A stretch of 64,000 nt of DNA from Streptomyces monashensis (GTDB lineage: Bacteria > Actinomycetota > Actinomycetes > Streptomycetales > Streptomycetaceae), in NCBI RefSeq assembly GCF_001866665.1, contig NZ_MLYO01000009.1:62001-126000 (forward strand), read 5' to 3'. Both the position numbers and the translations under genes were made by a program. Shown here piece by piece: positions 8,179 through 18,800 of this stretch (position 1 is its first letter; each line of letters starts with the position of its first letter). The notes below the pieces were generated by a model. It had not been told where the DNA came from. It did no database searches and saw only the letters and a list, made by a program, of their open reading frames with translations.

Positions 8179-11088
8179 GTGGGAGCACGGTCACTGACAG
8201 GGCGACGCGAGCTGCTCGACGCCGCCCGGGCCGAACTGACGGCCCGTCCCGGAGTGCTGTTCCACGGCCCCCTGGGAATCGGCAAGTCCGTGCTCGTGGG
8301 AGCCCTTACGGCATCCTTGGCGGCACACGCCCCGTCGGTCCCCGCCGTGCTGCACTGCTCGCCCGCGGCGGAGGACGCCCGGCTCCCGTTCGTCGGGCTC
8401 GTCGACCTGTTCGCCCGGGTACCGGAGAGCTGCCTGGAGACCCTCGCACCCGAACCTCGGGCGGCGCTGCGGGCGGCGCTGCTGCGCGGCCCGGAACCCG
8501 CGGACGGGCGCGGCCGCCTGGCGGTGCGCGTCGCCGTCCTCGACGTGCTGCGCAAGCTGGCCGCCACCGGCCCGGTCGTGCTGGTCGTCGACGGTCTGCA
8601 GTGGCTCGACACGCCGACCGCCGAGGTGCTCGTCTTCGCCGTACGCCGTCTGGGCGGCCTGGACATACGCGTGGTGGCCGCCGAGCGGGTGGCGGAGGGG
8701 GAACAGCCCGAACGGCTGCACTGCTGCCCGCCGGGCACCGTCGAACTCCCGGTGCCGCCGTTGCCCGACGAGGAGGTGGCCCCTCTCCTGCGCGCGTGCC
8801 TCGGCGCCGACCTGCCACCGAGAGTGCTGCGGGCGGTCCAGGACACTGCCGCCGGAAACCCGTTGTACGCACTGGAGTTGGGGCGAGCGGCCCTGCGGGA
8901 GAGGGCGCCCGTGGGCTACGGCCCGACGCTGGCCGTGCCCCGGAGACTGCGTGATCTGCTGCTGAGCCGGGCGCGCACGCTGCCGGAGAAGGCGCGGCAC
9001 ACCCTCCTGGTCACGAGCGCCGCCGCCCACCCCGACCTCGGCTTGCTGCGTGCCGCCGGGCTTTCCGATCCCGCCGCGGACCTGGCGGATGCCGAACGCC
9101 TCGGCATCGCGACGACCGACATCGACGAAACCGTACGTTTCCGGCATCCGCTGGTCCGGGCCGCGGTCTATGCCGACGCTTCGGAGAACAGCCGCCGGCA
9201 CGCCCACGCGCTGCTGGCCCGCGTGACCACCGAACCTGTCGAGCGGGCCCGCCACCTCGCCCACGCCCGGCCGCACAAGGACGAGGACACCGCCCGCACG
9301 CTGATGTCCGCGGCGGAGTACGCGCGCCGTGCGGGCGCGCTCGGTGCCGCGTGCGAACTGGCCGGGCTCGCCGCCGGCCGCACGCCCGGCGACAGGCCCG
9401 CGGACCGGGCCGACCGGCTGCTGGCCGCGGCGGAGTACGCGTGCGACGCCGGGCAGCCGGAGGCGGCGGGCGAGGCCGCCGAGACGGTCCTCGCCGAAGC
9501 GGGCTCGGCGCGCCGGCGGGTGCGGGCCCGGCTGGTGCTGCTCCGCAACGCCGGACAGGCGCTGGAGGGTGCTCATACCCTGATCGAAGATGGTCTCCGG
9601 GACGCCGACGGCGATGCGCAGGCCGAGGCATGGCTGCACCACTGGGCGGCCGTACGCGGCGTGTTGTGCGGGGAGTTGGCGGAGGCGGCCCGGCATGCCG
9701 GGCGTGCCGCGCGGCGTGCGGCCGTCGCGGGCGACCCCGAGACCCGGATCGGGGCGCTCGCCACTCTCGCGCGGGTACGGTCCCTGGCCGGCGAACCGCT
9801 GGCGGCGGACGTCGCGCTGGAGGAGGCGCTCGCCCTGGCCGGGGGTGCCGAAGGCGGTCCGCAGAGTTGGCGGCTGATCCGGATGCGGGCGATCCTGGCA
9901 CTGGATTCCGACAGGGTGACCGAGGCCCGCGAGCAGGTCGTCCAACTCCTTGCAGTCATAGAGGAGTTCGCGGGCGTCGAGGAGGTCATGGCGACCTTGG
10001 TGTCGCTGACCCGGATCCAGGTGCGGGCCGGACACTGCCACGAGGCACTGCACACCGCGGCGCGCTGCTCACGCGTCATGGCCCGCACGGCTCCGGCGCT
10101 GTACGCGGCCGCGCTCGCGGCTGCCGCGGGCGGCACCGCCGAAGAGGCCCGGCAGCTGGCCGAGCAGGCGGCGTGCGCCGCGGAAGCCGACGGTGACCGG
10201 CTGTTCCTGCTGCGCTCGCTGGCCGTGCTCGGACAGGCCGGACTGCTCGCGGGCGATCCGCAGGGGGCGGCCTTCGCGGTCGACGCGTTGCAGCGCGTCA
10301 GAGAACTCGGCGCTGCCATGTGCGCCGCCGACCCGCCCTTGCTGCACTGGTACGGCGACCTGGCCGAAGCCCTGGTGTTCCTGGGCGAGACGGAGGAGGG
10401 CGGGGCCGTCGTCCGCGAGGCCCGCGCTCATGTGTCCGGCGACACCCCTGGCAGCGTGCTGGCGGCTCTGGACCGGGCCGAGGGGCTCCGGGAGGCGGCG
10501 CTCGGCCGGGCGAAGGAGGGGGCGACGCGGCTGCGTGCGGCGGTGGACCGGCTGCGCGAACTGCCCTTGCCCATGGAGCTGGTGCGCACCCTGATCGCGC
10601 TCGGCGCGGTCGAGCGCCGCGCACGCCGCAGGAGCGCGGCGCGGGCGGTTCTCGGCGAAGCGCTGGAGACCGCCGCACGGTTCGGCGCCGCTCCGCTGGC
10701 GGCGCGGGCCAGGGACGAGCTGGCCCGGCTGGACGCCGTGGACCGCAGCGGTGGCGAGGCGGGCGCGGGCGGCCCCGAACTCACCCCCACGGAGGCCAGG
10801 ATCGCCAGGCTGGTCGGGAGCGGAGCCACCAACCGGGAAGTCGCCGCGGAGCTCTTCATCAGCGTCAAGACAGTGGAAGGGGCCCTGTCGCGGGTCTACC
10901 GCAAGGTCGGGGTCCGCTCGCGCACCGCGCTCGCCCACGCGATGGCCGTCGCCGTCGTCGCGTCCGGGGCGGCGGTCGTCGACCCCGACGGCGCAGGCCA
11001 AGTGGACTCCGTGAGTTCGACAGTGACGGTGAGTCGGATGCGACCGGCATCGGACCCGCAGCGCTCTCGACACACGCCGTTGACGTGA
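8179..11088 (+). CDS. LuxR-family regulator with AAA ATPase (LAL/MalT-like)
   Basis: A 969-residue large ATP-binding LuxR regulator. The N-terminal P-loop is GPLGIGKS with Lys36; the Walker B stretch is VVLVVDGLQWLD. A long helical TPR-like middle follows. The C-terminal LuxR helix-turn-helix reads LTPTEARIARLVGSGATNRE and VAAELFISVKTVEGALSRVY. Such proteins activate transcription after binding a signal and ATP. The start is placed at GTG 8179 (VGARSLTGRRELLDAARAEL), where similarity to the family begins; the in-frame GTG at 8128 would add a basic, low-complexity leader. It precedes the S53 peptidase gene in the same direction by about 120 bases, so it may control it, but no binding site can be named. 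Confidence 0.85.
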   Translation: MGARSLTGRRELLDAARAELTARPGVLFHGPLGIGKSVLVGALTASLAAHAPSVPAVLHCSPAAEDARLPFVGLVDLFARVPESCLETLAPEPRAALRAALLRGPEPADGRGRLAVRVAVLDVLRKLAATGPVVLVVDGLQWLDTPTAEVLVFAVRRLGGLDIRVVAAERVAEGEQPERLHCCPPGTVELPVPPLPDEEVAPLLRACLGADLPPRVLRAVQDTAAGNPLYALELGRAALRERAPVGYGPTLAVPRRLRDLLLSRARTLPEKARHTLLVTSAAAHPDLGLLRAAGLSDPAADLADAERLGIATTDIDETVRFRHPLVRAAVYADASENSRRHAHALLARVTTEPVERARHLAHARPHKDEDTARTLMSAAEYARRAGALGAACELAGLAAGRTPGDRPADRADRLLAAAEYACDAGQPEAAGEAAETVLAEAGSARRRVRARLVLLRNAGQALEGAHTLIEDGLRDADGDAQAEAWLHHWAAVRGVLCGELAEAARHAGRAARRAAVAGDPETRIGALATLARVRSLAGEPLAADVALEEALALAGGAEGGPQSWRLIRMRAILALDSDRVTEAREQVVQLLAVIEEFAGVEEVMATLVSLTRIQVRAGHCHEALHTAARCSRVMARTAPALYAAALAAAAGGTAEEARQLAEQAACAAEADGDRLFLLRSLAVLGQAGLLAGDPQGAAFAVDALQRVRELGAAMCAADPPLLHWYGDLAEALVFLGETEEGGAVVREARAHVSGDTPGSVLAALDRAEGLREAALGRAKEGATRLRAAVDRLRELPLPMELVRTLIALGAVERRARRRSAARAVLGEALETAARFGAAPLAARARDELARLDAVDRSGGEAGAGGPELTPTEARIARLVGSGATNREVAAELFISVKTVEGALSRVYRKVGVRSRTALAHAMAVAVVASGAAVVDPDGAGQVDSVSSTVTVSRMRPASDPQRSRHTPLT

Positions 11089-11205
11089 CATCAGCTGTTA
11101 ACAGGTAACGCAAGGGTTCCCCCGCTTATGGGAGTGGAGCCGCTCTTTCTACGGTGAGTCCGTTCCGCTTCGGGAACAACTCCCCACACTCCCCGGAGGA
11201 CTTCA

Positions 11206-12858
11206 GTGAAGTCACGTCTGAAACTGCTCGGCCTGGTCGCCGCGCCGGCCCTGGTCGCCGCGCCGGCCCTGGTCGCCGCGGTCGTCCCCGCCGCCTATGC
11301 CGCGAACGCCCCCCAGCCGCACGCGACGACCCGTGCCGCAGTCGCCGGAGACGTCCTGACCGGACTGAAGCAGAGCGCGGCCCGCACCGGAAACGTCGCG
11401 GCGGGCAAGCGGATATCGGTGGCGATCAGCCTGACTCCCAGAGGCGGCACGGCACTTGACGCCTTTGTCGCCAAGGTGAGTGATCCGCGGTCGAGCTCCT
11501 ACGGCCACTACCTCACGAAGCGCCAGTTCGCCGCCCGCTTCGGCCGGACCGACTCCGAGATCAAGCAGCTCACGGACTACCTGCGCGCCCAGGGGCTGAC
11601 CGTGGGCACCGTCCACTCGGGCAACCTGCTGGTCGATGCCGGCGGCACCGCCGCCCAGGTGGAGAAGGCCTTCGGCACCAGGCTGTCGACCTGGAAGGAC
11701 GCCAGGACGGGGCGTTCCTTCTACGCCAACGACAGCGCGCCCACGCTGCCGGCCTCGATCGCCTCCCTCGTCGGCGACGTGGCGGGTCTCAACAACCGCG
11801 TCCAGCTGCACCACCAGGCCACGCCGCACACCGTCAGCCCCCACAACGGCCCCGGCGGCGGCTACACCCCGGCCCAGCTCAAGGGCGGCTACAACGTCTC
11901 CGGTACGTACACCGGCAGCGGCCAGAAGATCGCGCTGCTGGAGTTCGACGGCTTCCAGCAGTCCAACATCACCGCGTACGACAGCCACTACGGCCTGGGT
12001 TCGCCCACCCCCACCGTGCAGAAGGTGGACGGCGGCTCCGGTGCGCTCGGCGACGGCCAGGTCGAGGTCGAGCTGGACATCGAGGTCCTGCACGCGATCG
12101 CCCCCAAGGCGAACGTCACGGTCTTCGAGGGCCCCAACTCCGACGCGGGCGAGATCGACACCTACCAGGCCATCGTCGACAGCGGCATCCCGACCACCTC
12201 GATCAGCTGGGGTGCCGCCGAGAGCGCCCGCACCACGTCCGGTATCAACGCGGTGGACGCCGTCTTCAAGGCCGGCGCCGCCCAGGGCCTCGGCTTCTAC
12301 GCGGCCTCCGGCGACAGCGGCTCCGACGACGCGGGCGACGGCGGCACCTCCGTCGACTACCCGGCCAGTGACCCGTACGTCACCGGCGTCGGCGGCACCC
12401 AGCTGACCGTCACCTCGTCCAACGCCTGGAGCAAGGAGGTGGCCTGGTCCGGAGGCGGTGGCGGCAAGTCCTCCGTCTTCAAGATCCCCAGCTGGCAGAC
12501 CGCGGTGCAGAAGAGCGCCGGCGGCGGCTACCGCCAGGTCCCGGACGTCTCGGCCCACGCCAACCCGAGCCCCGGCGTCTCGATCTACTCGCAGGGCTCC
12601 TGGACCTCGGTCGGCGGCACCAGCGCCGCCGCGCCCGAGTGGGCGGCGTTCGGCGCGCTGTACAACCAGCAGGCCGCGGCGGCGGGCAAGGCCAAGCTCG
12701 GCTTCGCCGACCCCGCCCTCTACTCGGCGAGCGGGACCGGCTTCCACGACATCACCAGCGGCAGCAACGGAGCCTACTCCGCCGGCACGGGCTGGGACTT
12801 CACCACCGGCTGGGGTTCGTACAACGCCTCGACACTGGCGAGCAAGCTGCTCGGCTGA
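11206..12858 (+). CDS. Secreted S53 (sedolisin/kumamolisin-type) serine peptidase
   Basis: A 550-residue exported prepro-peptidase. A signal peptide (MKSRLKLLGLVAAPALVAAP...) is followed by a pro-kumamolisin activation domain (about 45-185) and the catalytic domain. Candidate catalytic residues are Glu287 and Asp291 in VEVELDIEV, Ser473 in GGTSAAAPEWAA, and Asp370 in SGDSG for the oxyanion hole. The C-terminal DITSGSNGAYSAGTGWDFTT resembles the calcium site. The family cleaves proteins at acidic pH outside the cell. The GTG start lies seven bases after GGAGG. The signal peptide contains an exact tandem 18-base repeat encoding LVAAPA twice. A strong terminator follows the gene. Confidence 0.92.
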   Translation: MKSRLKLLGLVAAPALVAAPALVAAVVPAAYAANAPQPHATTRAAVAGDVLTGLKQSAARTGNVAAGKRISVAISLTPRGGTALDAFVAKVSDPRSSSYGHYLTKRQFAARFGRTDSEIKQLTDYLRAQGLTVGTVHSGNLLVDAGGTAAQVEKAFGTRLSTWKDARTGRSFYANDSAPTLPASIASLVGDVAGLNNRVQLHHQATPHTVSPHNGPGGGYTPAQLKGGYNVSGTYTGSGQKIALLEFDGFQQSNITAYDSHYGLGSPTPTVQKVDGGSGALGDGQVEVELDIEVLHAIAPKANVTVFEGPNSDAGEIDTYQAIVDSGIPTTSISWGAAESARTTSGINAVDAVFKAGAAQGLGFYAASGDSGSDDAGDGGTSVDYPASDPYVTGVGGTQLTVTSSNAWSKEVAWSGGGGGKSSVFKIPSWQTAVQKSAGGGYRQVPDVSAHANPSPGVSIYSQGSWTSVGGTSAAAPEWAAFGALYNQQAAAAGKAKLGFADPALYSASGTGFHDITSGSNGAYSAGTGWDFTTGWGSYNASTLASKLLG

Positions 12859-12885
12859 CCCCCCCGGCGGCCGACGACCGAACAG

Positions 12886-12919
12886 GGCGCGGGCAGGGGG
12901 TGATCCCCCTGCCCGCGCC
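12886..12919. terminator. Bidirectional intrinsic terminator
   Basis: A perfect 15-base stem (GGCGCGGGCAGGGGG at 12886-12900, complement at 12905-12919) with a four-base TGAT loop, lying between the convergent peptidase and arabinofuranosidase genes. There is no U-tract, as is usual in Streptomyces. Confidence 0.85.
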
Positions 12920-12984
12920 GCGGCGTGACGTGCCGAAGCCGCCGAGGTCCACGGCCGGCCGTGCCGGTGCCGGACGGTGAGCGG

Positions 12985-15600
12985 TCAGGTCAGGTCGAGC
13001 TCCAGTACGGTGACCGAGAGCGGAGGCACGGTACCGGTGAAGGACGCTGCCGCGCCGGTGACGGTGCTCGTCCTGGGCACCAACGTGTCCGGTTCCGTCA
13101 GCGTGTTGGTGCTGGTGCGCGAGGTGCCGGTCAGGACCGTCGCGGTGGCATGCCTCCTGACCCCCTTGGCCAGCCCCTTCAGTTCGACCGGCACGCTCAC
13201 CTTCTCCGTCCCGCAGTTGACGAGGGCGAGGTGGAGGCGGTTCCCGGAACGGGTGGCCACGGTGGCGAGGCCGGGCAGCGCACGGGCGGTGGCGGGCAGC
13301 ACCGTGTCGCCGAGCCTGCTCGTCAGCATGTGCTGTGCCCAGTAGCTGGGGGACGCGTAGCTGGTGAGGTTGTCGTAGGCGATCAGGTTCGTGGCCCAGA
13401 CGTTGTTCCTGACGTGCGAGAAGAGCGGCGCGTAGCACTCCATGAGGACCTGGTCGGAGTTGCGGATCAGTCCGGCCAGCCAAGCGGCGTCGCCGAGCGC
13501 CGCGTTGAGGTCGGGGGTGGGGCGGCCCTCCTGCGCCGCCCACTCCCCGACGAACACCTTCGTGGAATTGCGGTCCCGGTTGTCGTACTTATGGGTGGAG
13601 GCCTGGGCGGCGGACGGCGCGAGGTAGTAGTGCTCGTCGATCAGGTCCGGCGTGCGGCTCGTCACGGGCGTCGTGGCGATCAGCTTCAGGTGCGGGTACT
13701 TCGCCTTGATCGCGTCGTGGAAGGCCGCGAACCGCTCGTCGTACGACCCCGAGGAGTCGAACCAGTCCTCGTTGCCGATCTCCACGAACTCCAGCGGGAA
13801 GGGCGTCGGATGTCCGTCGGCGGCACGTCGTGCGCCCCAGGTGCTGGTGACGGGGCCGGTGACGTACTCGATCTCGTCGAGTGCGTCCTGGACGAACGGG
13901 GCCAGCGCGTCGCCGGTGACGTGTTCGCCCTTGAGCGAGTAGCCGGCGTAGACGGCGAGGACCGGCTGGGCGTGCATGTCCTCGACCCATTCCAGGTATT
14001 CGAGGAGTCCGAGGCCGTCGGTGGACCAGTAGCCCCAGGCGTCGTCCATGTGGCCCGGGCGCTCCCACACCGGGCCGATGGTGTTCTTCCAGTTGAACCG
14101 TGTCGCGATGGTGTTGCCCTCGACGAAGTTTCCGCCCGGGAAGCGCAGGAACTTCGGCTTCAGAGCGACCAGTTTGTCCATCAGGTCGATGCGCAGGCCG
14201 TTGGGCCGGCCGTGGTAGGTGGGCGGGAAGAGGGACACGTGCTGGAGCCACAGGGACTCGCCCGCGGCGGCGGGGTCGGCCGTGGTGACGGTCAGCCGCG
14301 CGTCCCCGGCCACAGGGGTGCGCGGACCGGTCCGCAGGGTCAGCTCGAACGGGCGGCCGGGAAAGGCGGTGCCGATGTGGGGCACGTGGGCGGAGGCGTA
14401 CACCGTGGCGCCGTCCGCCGACTCGATGGCCACCGTGAGCGGGCCGATACGTCGCGACGCCTTGGCGAACAGCCGGGCGGTGTAGGCGGTTCCGGGCCGC
14501 ACCGGTATGCCCCAGAAGCCGTCGTTGGCGACGCCGGCCCGGTCTGCGGGCCCCGTGCTGCCCGGTATTTCGACCTTGAGGGAGCGGTTGAGCGCGGTGT
14601 TGAGCGGGTTGGCGGTGTCGAGTGCGAGGGTCGCGTGGCCGACGGCGGACCAGTGGACGGGCGTGGAGTCGCTCGCCATCATCGAGCGGTTCTGCACCAG
14701 TTCGGCGTAGATGCCGCCCTCGCCGGAGTGGTTGATGTCCTCGAACATCAAACCCGGGAGGACGGGGGACACGGCGTGCGCGGGGTTGCCGACGTCCACG
14801 CTCAGCAAGGGCGTCGTGGTCTCCACCGGGACCCCGGCCAGCGCGGCGATCTGGTCGGGGGTGAGGGCGGACGGGAACATCCACACGTCGTCGATGAGGC
14901 CGTGCCACTGGTCGACGTGTCCACCGCCGTAGAGCGCACGGCCGACGGCGGTGTCGCCGCTGCCGGCCCAGCCCGCGCTGTAGGCGGTCTCGCCCTCCAG
15001 TACGCCGTTGACGTAGAGGCGGATGACGCCGGCGGTCGGGTCGCTGACGCCGGCCAGGTGGGTCCAGGTGCCGGTGGCGGGTGCCGAGGCGGCGGCCGCC
15101 ACCGCGGCGTTCTGCGTGGCGTCCGAGCCCAGCCGGGCGAAGGCGTAGGTGCCGGTGTCGTCGCGCAGTCCCAGGTAGAAGGAGCTGACGACCTTGCCGT
15201 CGATGCTGACGGCGGTCTGGTAGCCGCCGAGTTGTGCGAGGTTGACCCAGGCGCCCACCGAGAAGGCCTTGGAGGTGTCGAGGGCCGGCCCCGACGCCGT
15301 GGCGGTGCCGCCTGCCGTGAGGCTCAGGCTGTGTGCGCCGGCCTTGCCGGTGCCCCAGCCCGCCGCGCCCTGGAGCGTCGCGGTGCGACCGTTGCCGGAG
15401 GAGTCGGCGGCGGAGGTGCCGGAGCCCTCGTCGAAGGTCCAGTGGGCGGCCGCGGCGGGGAGGTCCGCGGCGGTGGCGTCTGCGGTCGTGCCGGTGAGGT
15501 CGGCGGCCCCGGCGGGAGCGGCGGCGAACGTCGCCGCGAGGGGGGCGGCGCCCAAGGCGGTGAGGACGGTTCTGCGGGGCACTCCGGCTTCTGAAGGCAT
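12985..15600 (-). CDS. Exported LamG-GH51 alpha-L-arabinofuranosidase
   Basis: An 871-residue secreted glycosidase. The N-terminal signal (GVPRRTVLTALGAAPLAATF) has twin arginines, so Tat export is possible. A LamG/concanavalin-like domain follows (about 40-210: WTFDEGSGTSAADSSGNGRT ... LIDDVWMFPSALTPDQIAAL). The GH51 domain has FRFPGGNFVEGN-type sequence, acid/base Glu611 in EIGNED and nucleophile Glu686 in FVGEWAAQ. It should release arabinose from arabinan or arabinoxylan outside the cell. ATG 15600 is preferred because AAGGA lies nine bases upstream; in-frame ATGs at 15609 and 15633 sit on or before that site. It is divergent from the GH35 galactosidase, suggesting joint induction by plant arabinogalactan. 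Confidence 0.9.
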   Translation of the reverse strand: MPSEAGVPRRTVLTALGAAPLAATFAAAPAGAADLTGTTADATAADLPAAAAHWTFDEGSGTSAADSSGNGRTATLQGAAGWGTGKAGAHSLSLTAGGTATASGPALDTSKAFSVGAWVNLAQLGGYQTAVSIDGKVVSSFYLGLRDDTGTYAFARLGSDATQNAAVAAAASAPATGTWTHLAGVSDPTAGVIRLYVNGVLEGETAYSAGWAGSGDTAVGRALYGGGHVDQWHGLIDDVWMFPSALTPDQIAALAGVPVETTTPLLSVDVGNPAHAVSPVLPGLMFEDINHSGEGGIYAELVQNRSMMASDSTPVHWSAVGHATLALDTANPLNTALNRSLKVEIPGSTGPADRAGVANDGFWGIPVRPGTAYTARLFAKASRRIGPLTVAIESADGATVYASAHVPHIGTAFPGRPFELTLRTGPRTPVAGDARLTVTTADPAAAGESLWLQHVSLFPPTYHGRPNGLRIDLMDKLVALKPKFLRFPGGNFVEGNTIATRFNWKNTIGPVWERPGHMDDAWGYWSTDGLGLLEYLEWVEDMHAQPVLAVYAGYSLKGEHVTGDALAPFVQDALDEIEYVTGPVTSTWGARRAADGHPTPFPLEFVEIGNEDWFDSSGSYDERFAAFHDAIKAKYPHLKLIATTPVTSRTPDLIDEHYYLAPSAAQASTHKYDNRDRNSTKVFVGEWAAQEGRPTPDLNAALGDAAWLAGLIRNSDQVLMECYAPLFSHVRNNVWATNLIAYDNLTSYASPSYWAQHMLTSRLGDTVLPATARALPGLATVATRSGNRLHLALVNCGTEKVSVPVELKGLAKGVRRHATATVLTGTSRTSTNTLTEPDTLVPRTSTVTGAAASFTGTVPPLSVTVLELDLT

Positions 15601-15887
15601 GCGGCCCATTCCTTCGTTCGATATCCCGTACATCGGTCGATACTTCGAGCAGCAGGGATCTTAGGGTGTCGGCGAGTCCCGTCAACACCCCTGTACGCAA
15701 TGCTTTTTCAGGCCTCGTCGCCCCCGCAGCTCCCAAAAGCCAATGCTGTTCGGGGTCTTGCGTCACCCTCGCCGACCCGCGACACTCCTCACGCCAACAG
15801 ATTCGCACATAATTCAAACCTCTGAAGCCACAAGTTCTGGTGCAAGTGGTTGGTATTCGGGGGGCGATCAGCTTGCTGGAGGACCAG
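15601..15887. promoter_or_regulatory. Divergent promoter region of the two glycosidases
   Basis: 287 bases between the GH51 and GH35 starts, noticeably richer in A/T than the flanking genes (for example CACATAATTCAAACC near 15808). Both promoters must lie here. TTCGATATCC and CGATACTTCGAG near 15620-15650 are possible operator-like sequences, but no convincing palindrome was found. Confidence 0.45.
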
Positions 15888-18800
15888 ATGAAGGCTCACG
15901 GCCCGGGTCGCCGGGCAGCCAGACGTCGCTTGTCGGTCGCTGCGACCCTCGCCCTGGTGTGCGGAGCGGGCATCGGCGCGCAGCCCGCGGCGGGCGCCGC
16001 CGCAGCGTCCTCCGCCGCGCCCGCCGCGGTCTCCCCCGCGGCACACTCGGTGACGTACGACGGCTACTCGTTCATGATCGACGGGAAGCGGACGTACCTG
16101 TGGTCGGGAGAGTTCCACTACTTCCGGCTGCCCAGCCAGGCCCTCTGGCTCGACACGCTGCAGAAGATGAAGGCGGCGGGCTTCAACGCGGTGTCGCTGT
16201 ACTTCGACTGGGGCTACCACTCCCCGGCACCCGGCGTCTACGACTTCACCGGCGTCCGCGACGTGGACAAGCTCCTCGACATGGCCAACGACCTGGGCAT
16301 CTATGTCATCGCCCGGCCGGGCCCGTACATCAACGCCGAAGTCGACGGCGGCGGCTTCCCCGGCTGGCTGTCCACCAAGGCCGGCAACACCCGCACCTCC
16401 GACCCGGAGTACCTGAAGTACAGCGACGAGTGGCAGACGCGGATCGACGCGATCATCAAGCGCCACCAGCTCACCAACGGCACCGGCTCGGTCATCGAGT
16501 ACCAGGTGGAGAACGAGTACTACCACGGCTCGGCGGCCGGCCGTACCTACATGAAGCACCTGGAGGACAAGGCGAAGGCCGACGGCATCACGGTGCCGCT
16601 GGTCGGCAACAACAACGGCACCTTCAACTCCGGTGACGCCGCCCTGGACGTGGACGCCGCCGACTCCTATCCGCAGGGCTTCAACTGCTCCGATCCCACC
16701 AAGTGGAACGGCGTTCCCGACATCAGCTACGACCATGCGGCCGGAAAGCCGCTGGCGACCGCCGAGTTCCAGGGCGGTGCCTTCGACCCGTGGGGCGGCC
16801 CCGGCTACGACAAGTGCGCCCAGCTCATCAACGACCGGTTCGCCGACGTGTTCTACAAGCAGAACATCGCGGTCGGCGCGACCTCGCAGAGCTTCTACAT
16901 GACCTACGGCGGCACCAACTGGGGCTGGCTGGGCATGCCGGAGAACTACACCTCCTACGACTACGGCGCCGCCATCCGCGAGACCCGCCAACTCGACCCC
17001 AAGTACGACCAGGACAAACTGATCGGCTACTTCACCCATGCCGTCAGCCCCCTGACCAAGACCGACGCGCTGCCCGCCACACCCACCGACAACGCGAAGA
17101 TCGTCGACACCGCGCGCGCCAACCCCGACACCGGAACGCAGTTCCACGTCCTGCGGCACGCCGACTCCACCGCCACCAGCAGCGACAGCGCCCATGTGAC
17201 GATCGACCTCGGCGCCCACTCCGGCTACACCTACGACGATCCGGACAAGGCCCTCACGTACACCGGCAGTTGGTCGCACGTCGGCGCGGAACAGAACTAC
17301 ACCGGCGGCGACTACCAGCACACCGAGTCGTTCTCGAACTCCGCCGGCGACACCGTGTCCGTGCCCTTCACCGGCACCGGCGTGAAGTGGATCAGCAACC
17401 TCGACACCAACCACGGCATCGCCGATGTCTACCTCGACGGCACCAAGGTCAAGACGGTCGACACCTACGGCGCGTCCAAGCAGAACCAGTACGTGGCCTA
17501 CCGGGCGAGCGGCCTCGCCAAGGGGCCGCACACCCTGAAGATCGTGGTGACCGGCACCAAGGACGCCGCCGCCACCGGCGCTTTCGTGACGGTCGACGCC
17601 GTCGACGTGACCACCGGCCCCGCCTCCACGGCGCCCGTCTACACCGTCCCGCAGCAGCCCGGCACCGCCCTCGCCCTGGACGGCCGCGAGTCCTCGATCA
17701 TCGTCGCGAACTACGACCTGGGCGGCAGCCGCCTCCAGTACTCCACCTCGCAGATCATGACCAACGCCACCATCGCCGGACGGGATGTCGCGGTGCTCTA
17801 CGGCGACCACGGCTCGGACGGCGAAACGGTCCTGCACTACGCGTCCAGGCCGACGGTGACCTCCACGGGCGGCACCGTCGACTCCACCTGGGACCCGGCC
17901 ACCGGCGACCTGCGCCTGAACTACCGGCACACCGGCCTGACCCGGGTCACCGTCACCGCGGGCTCCCACCCGCTGCTCCTGCTGCTCGCCGACACCGCGA
18001 CCGCCAAGACCTTCTGGCGGCAGGACACCGCGGCCGGCCCGGTCCTGGTCCGCGGCACCCACCTGCTGCGCGGAGCGGAGTCCACCGGGACCACCCTGCG
18101 CCTGACCGGCGACACCGGCAGCGACGGTTCGGTCGAGGTCTTCGCCGACGCCGACTCCCTGACCTGGAACGGCACACCGGTCCGCACGACGTCCTCGGCG
18201 GACGGCAGCCTCACCGGCACCGTACCCACCGCAGCCCCCGTCACCCTGCCGGCCCTGACCGGCTGGAAGCACATGCAGGAGTCCCCCGAGGCACAGCGCG
18301 GCTTCGACGACTCCACCTGGCAGGTGGCCGACAGGACCACCACCCACAGCACCACACAACCAGGCAGCCTCCCCGTGCTGTTCGCCGACGACTACGGCTT
18401 CCACACCGGCAGCACCTGGTACCGCGGCAGGTTCACCGGCACCGGCAAGGAGACCGGCATCACCCTGGCCACGCAGAGCGGCGGCCGGGCCGCGGCCTCC
18501 TCGGTCTGGCTCAACGGCACCTTCCTCGGCAGCTCCACCGCCGACGGCCAGAAGACCTACGGCTTCCCGGCCGGAGCGGTCAAGGCCGGCGGCGACAACG
18601 TGATATCCGTGCTGACGGTCAACATGGGCCACGAGGAGGACTACGACGAGTCCAACGGCGACAAGGCCGCCCGCGGCCTGACCGGCGCCCTCCTCGACGG
18701 CAACCCGCTGAACACGGTCACCTGGCGGCTGCAGGGCGTCCGCGGCGGCGAAACCCCCGTCGACACGGTACGCGGCCCGCTGGCCACCGGCGGCCTGTAC

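Noticed and set aside
12925..15594. 889-codon plus-strand frame opposite the arabinofuranosidase
   Set aside because: A GC-driven shadow; the minus strand encodes recognisable LamG and GH51 domains and a signal peptide.
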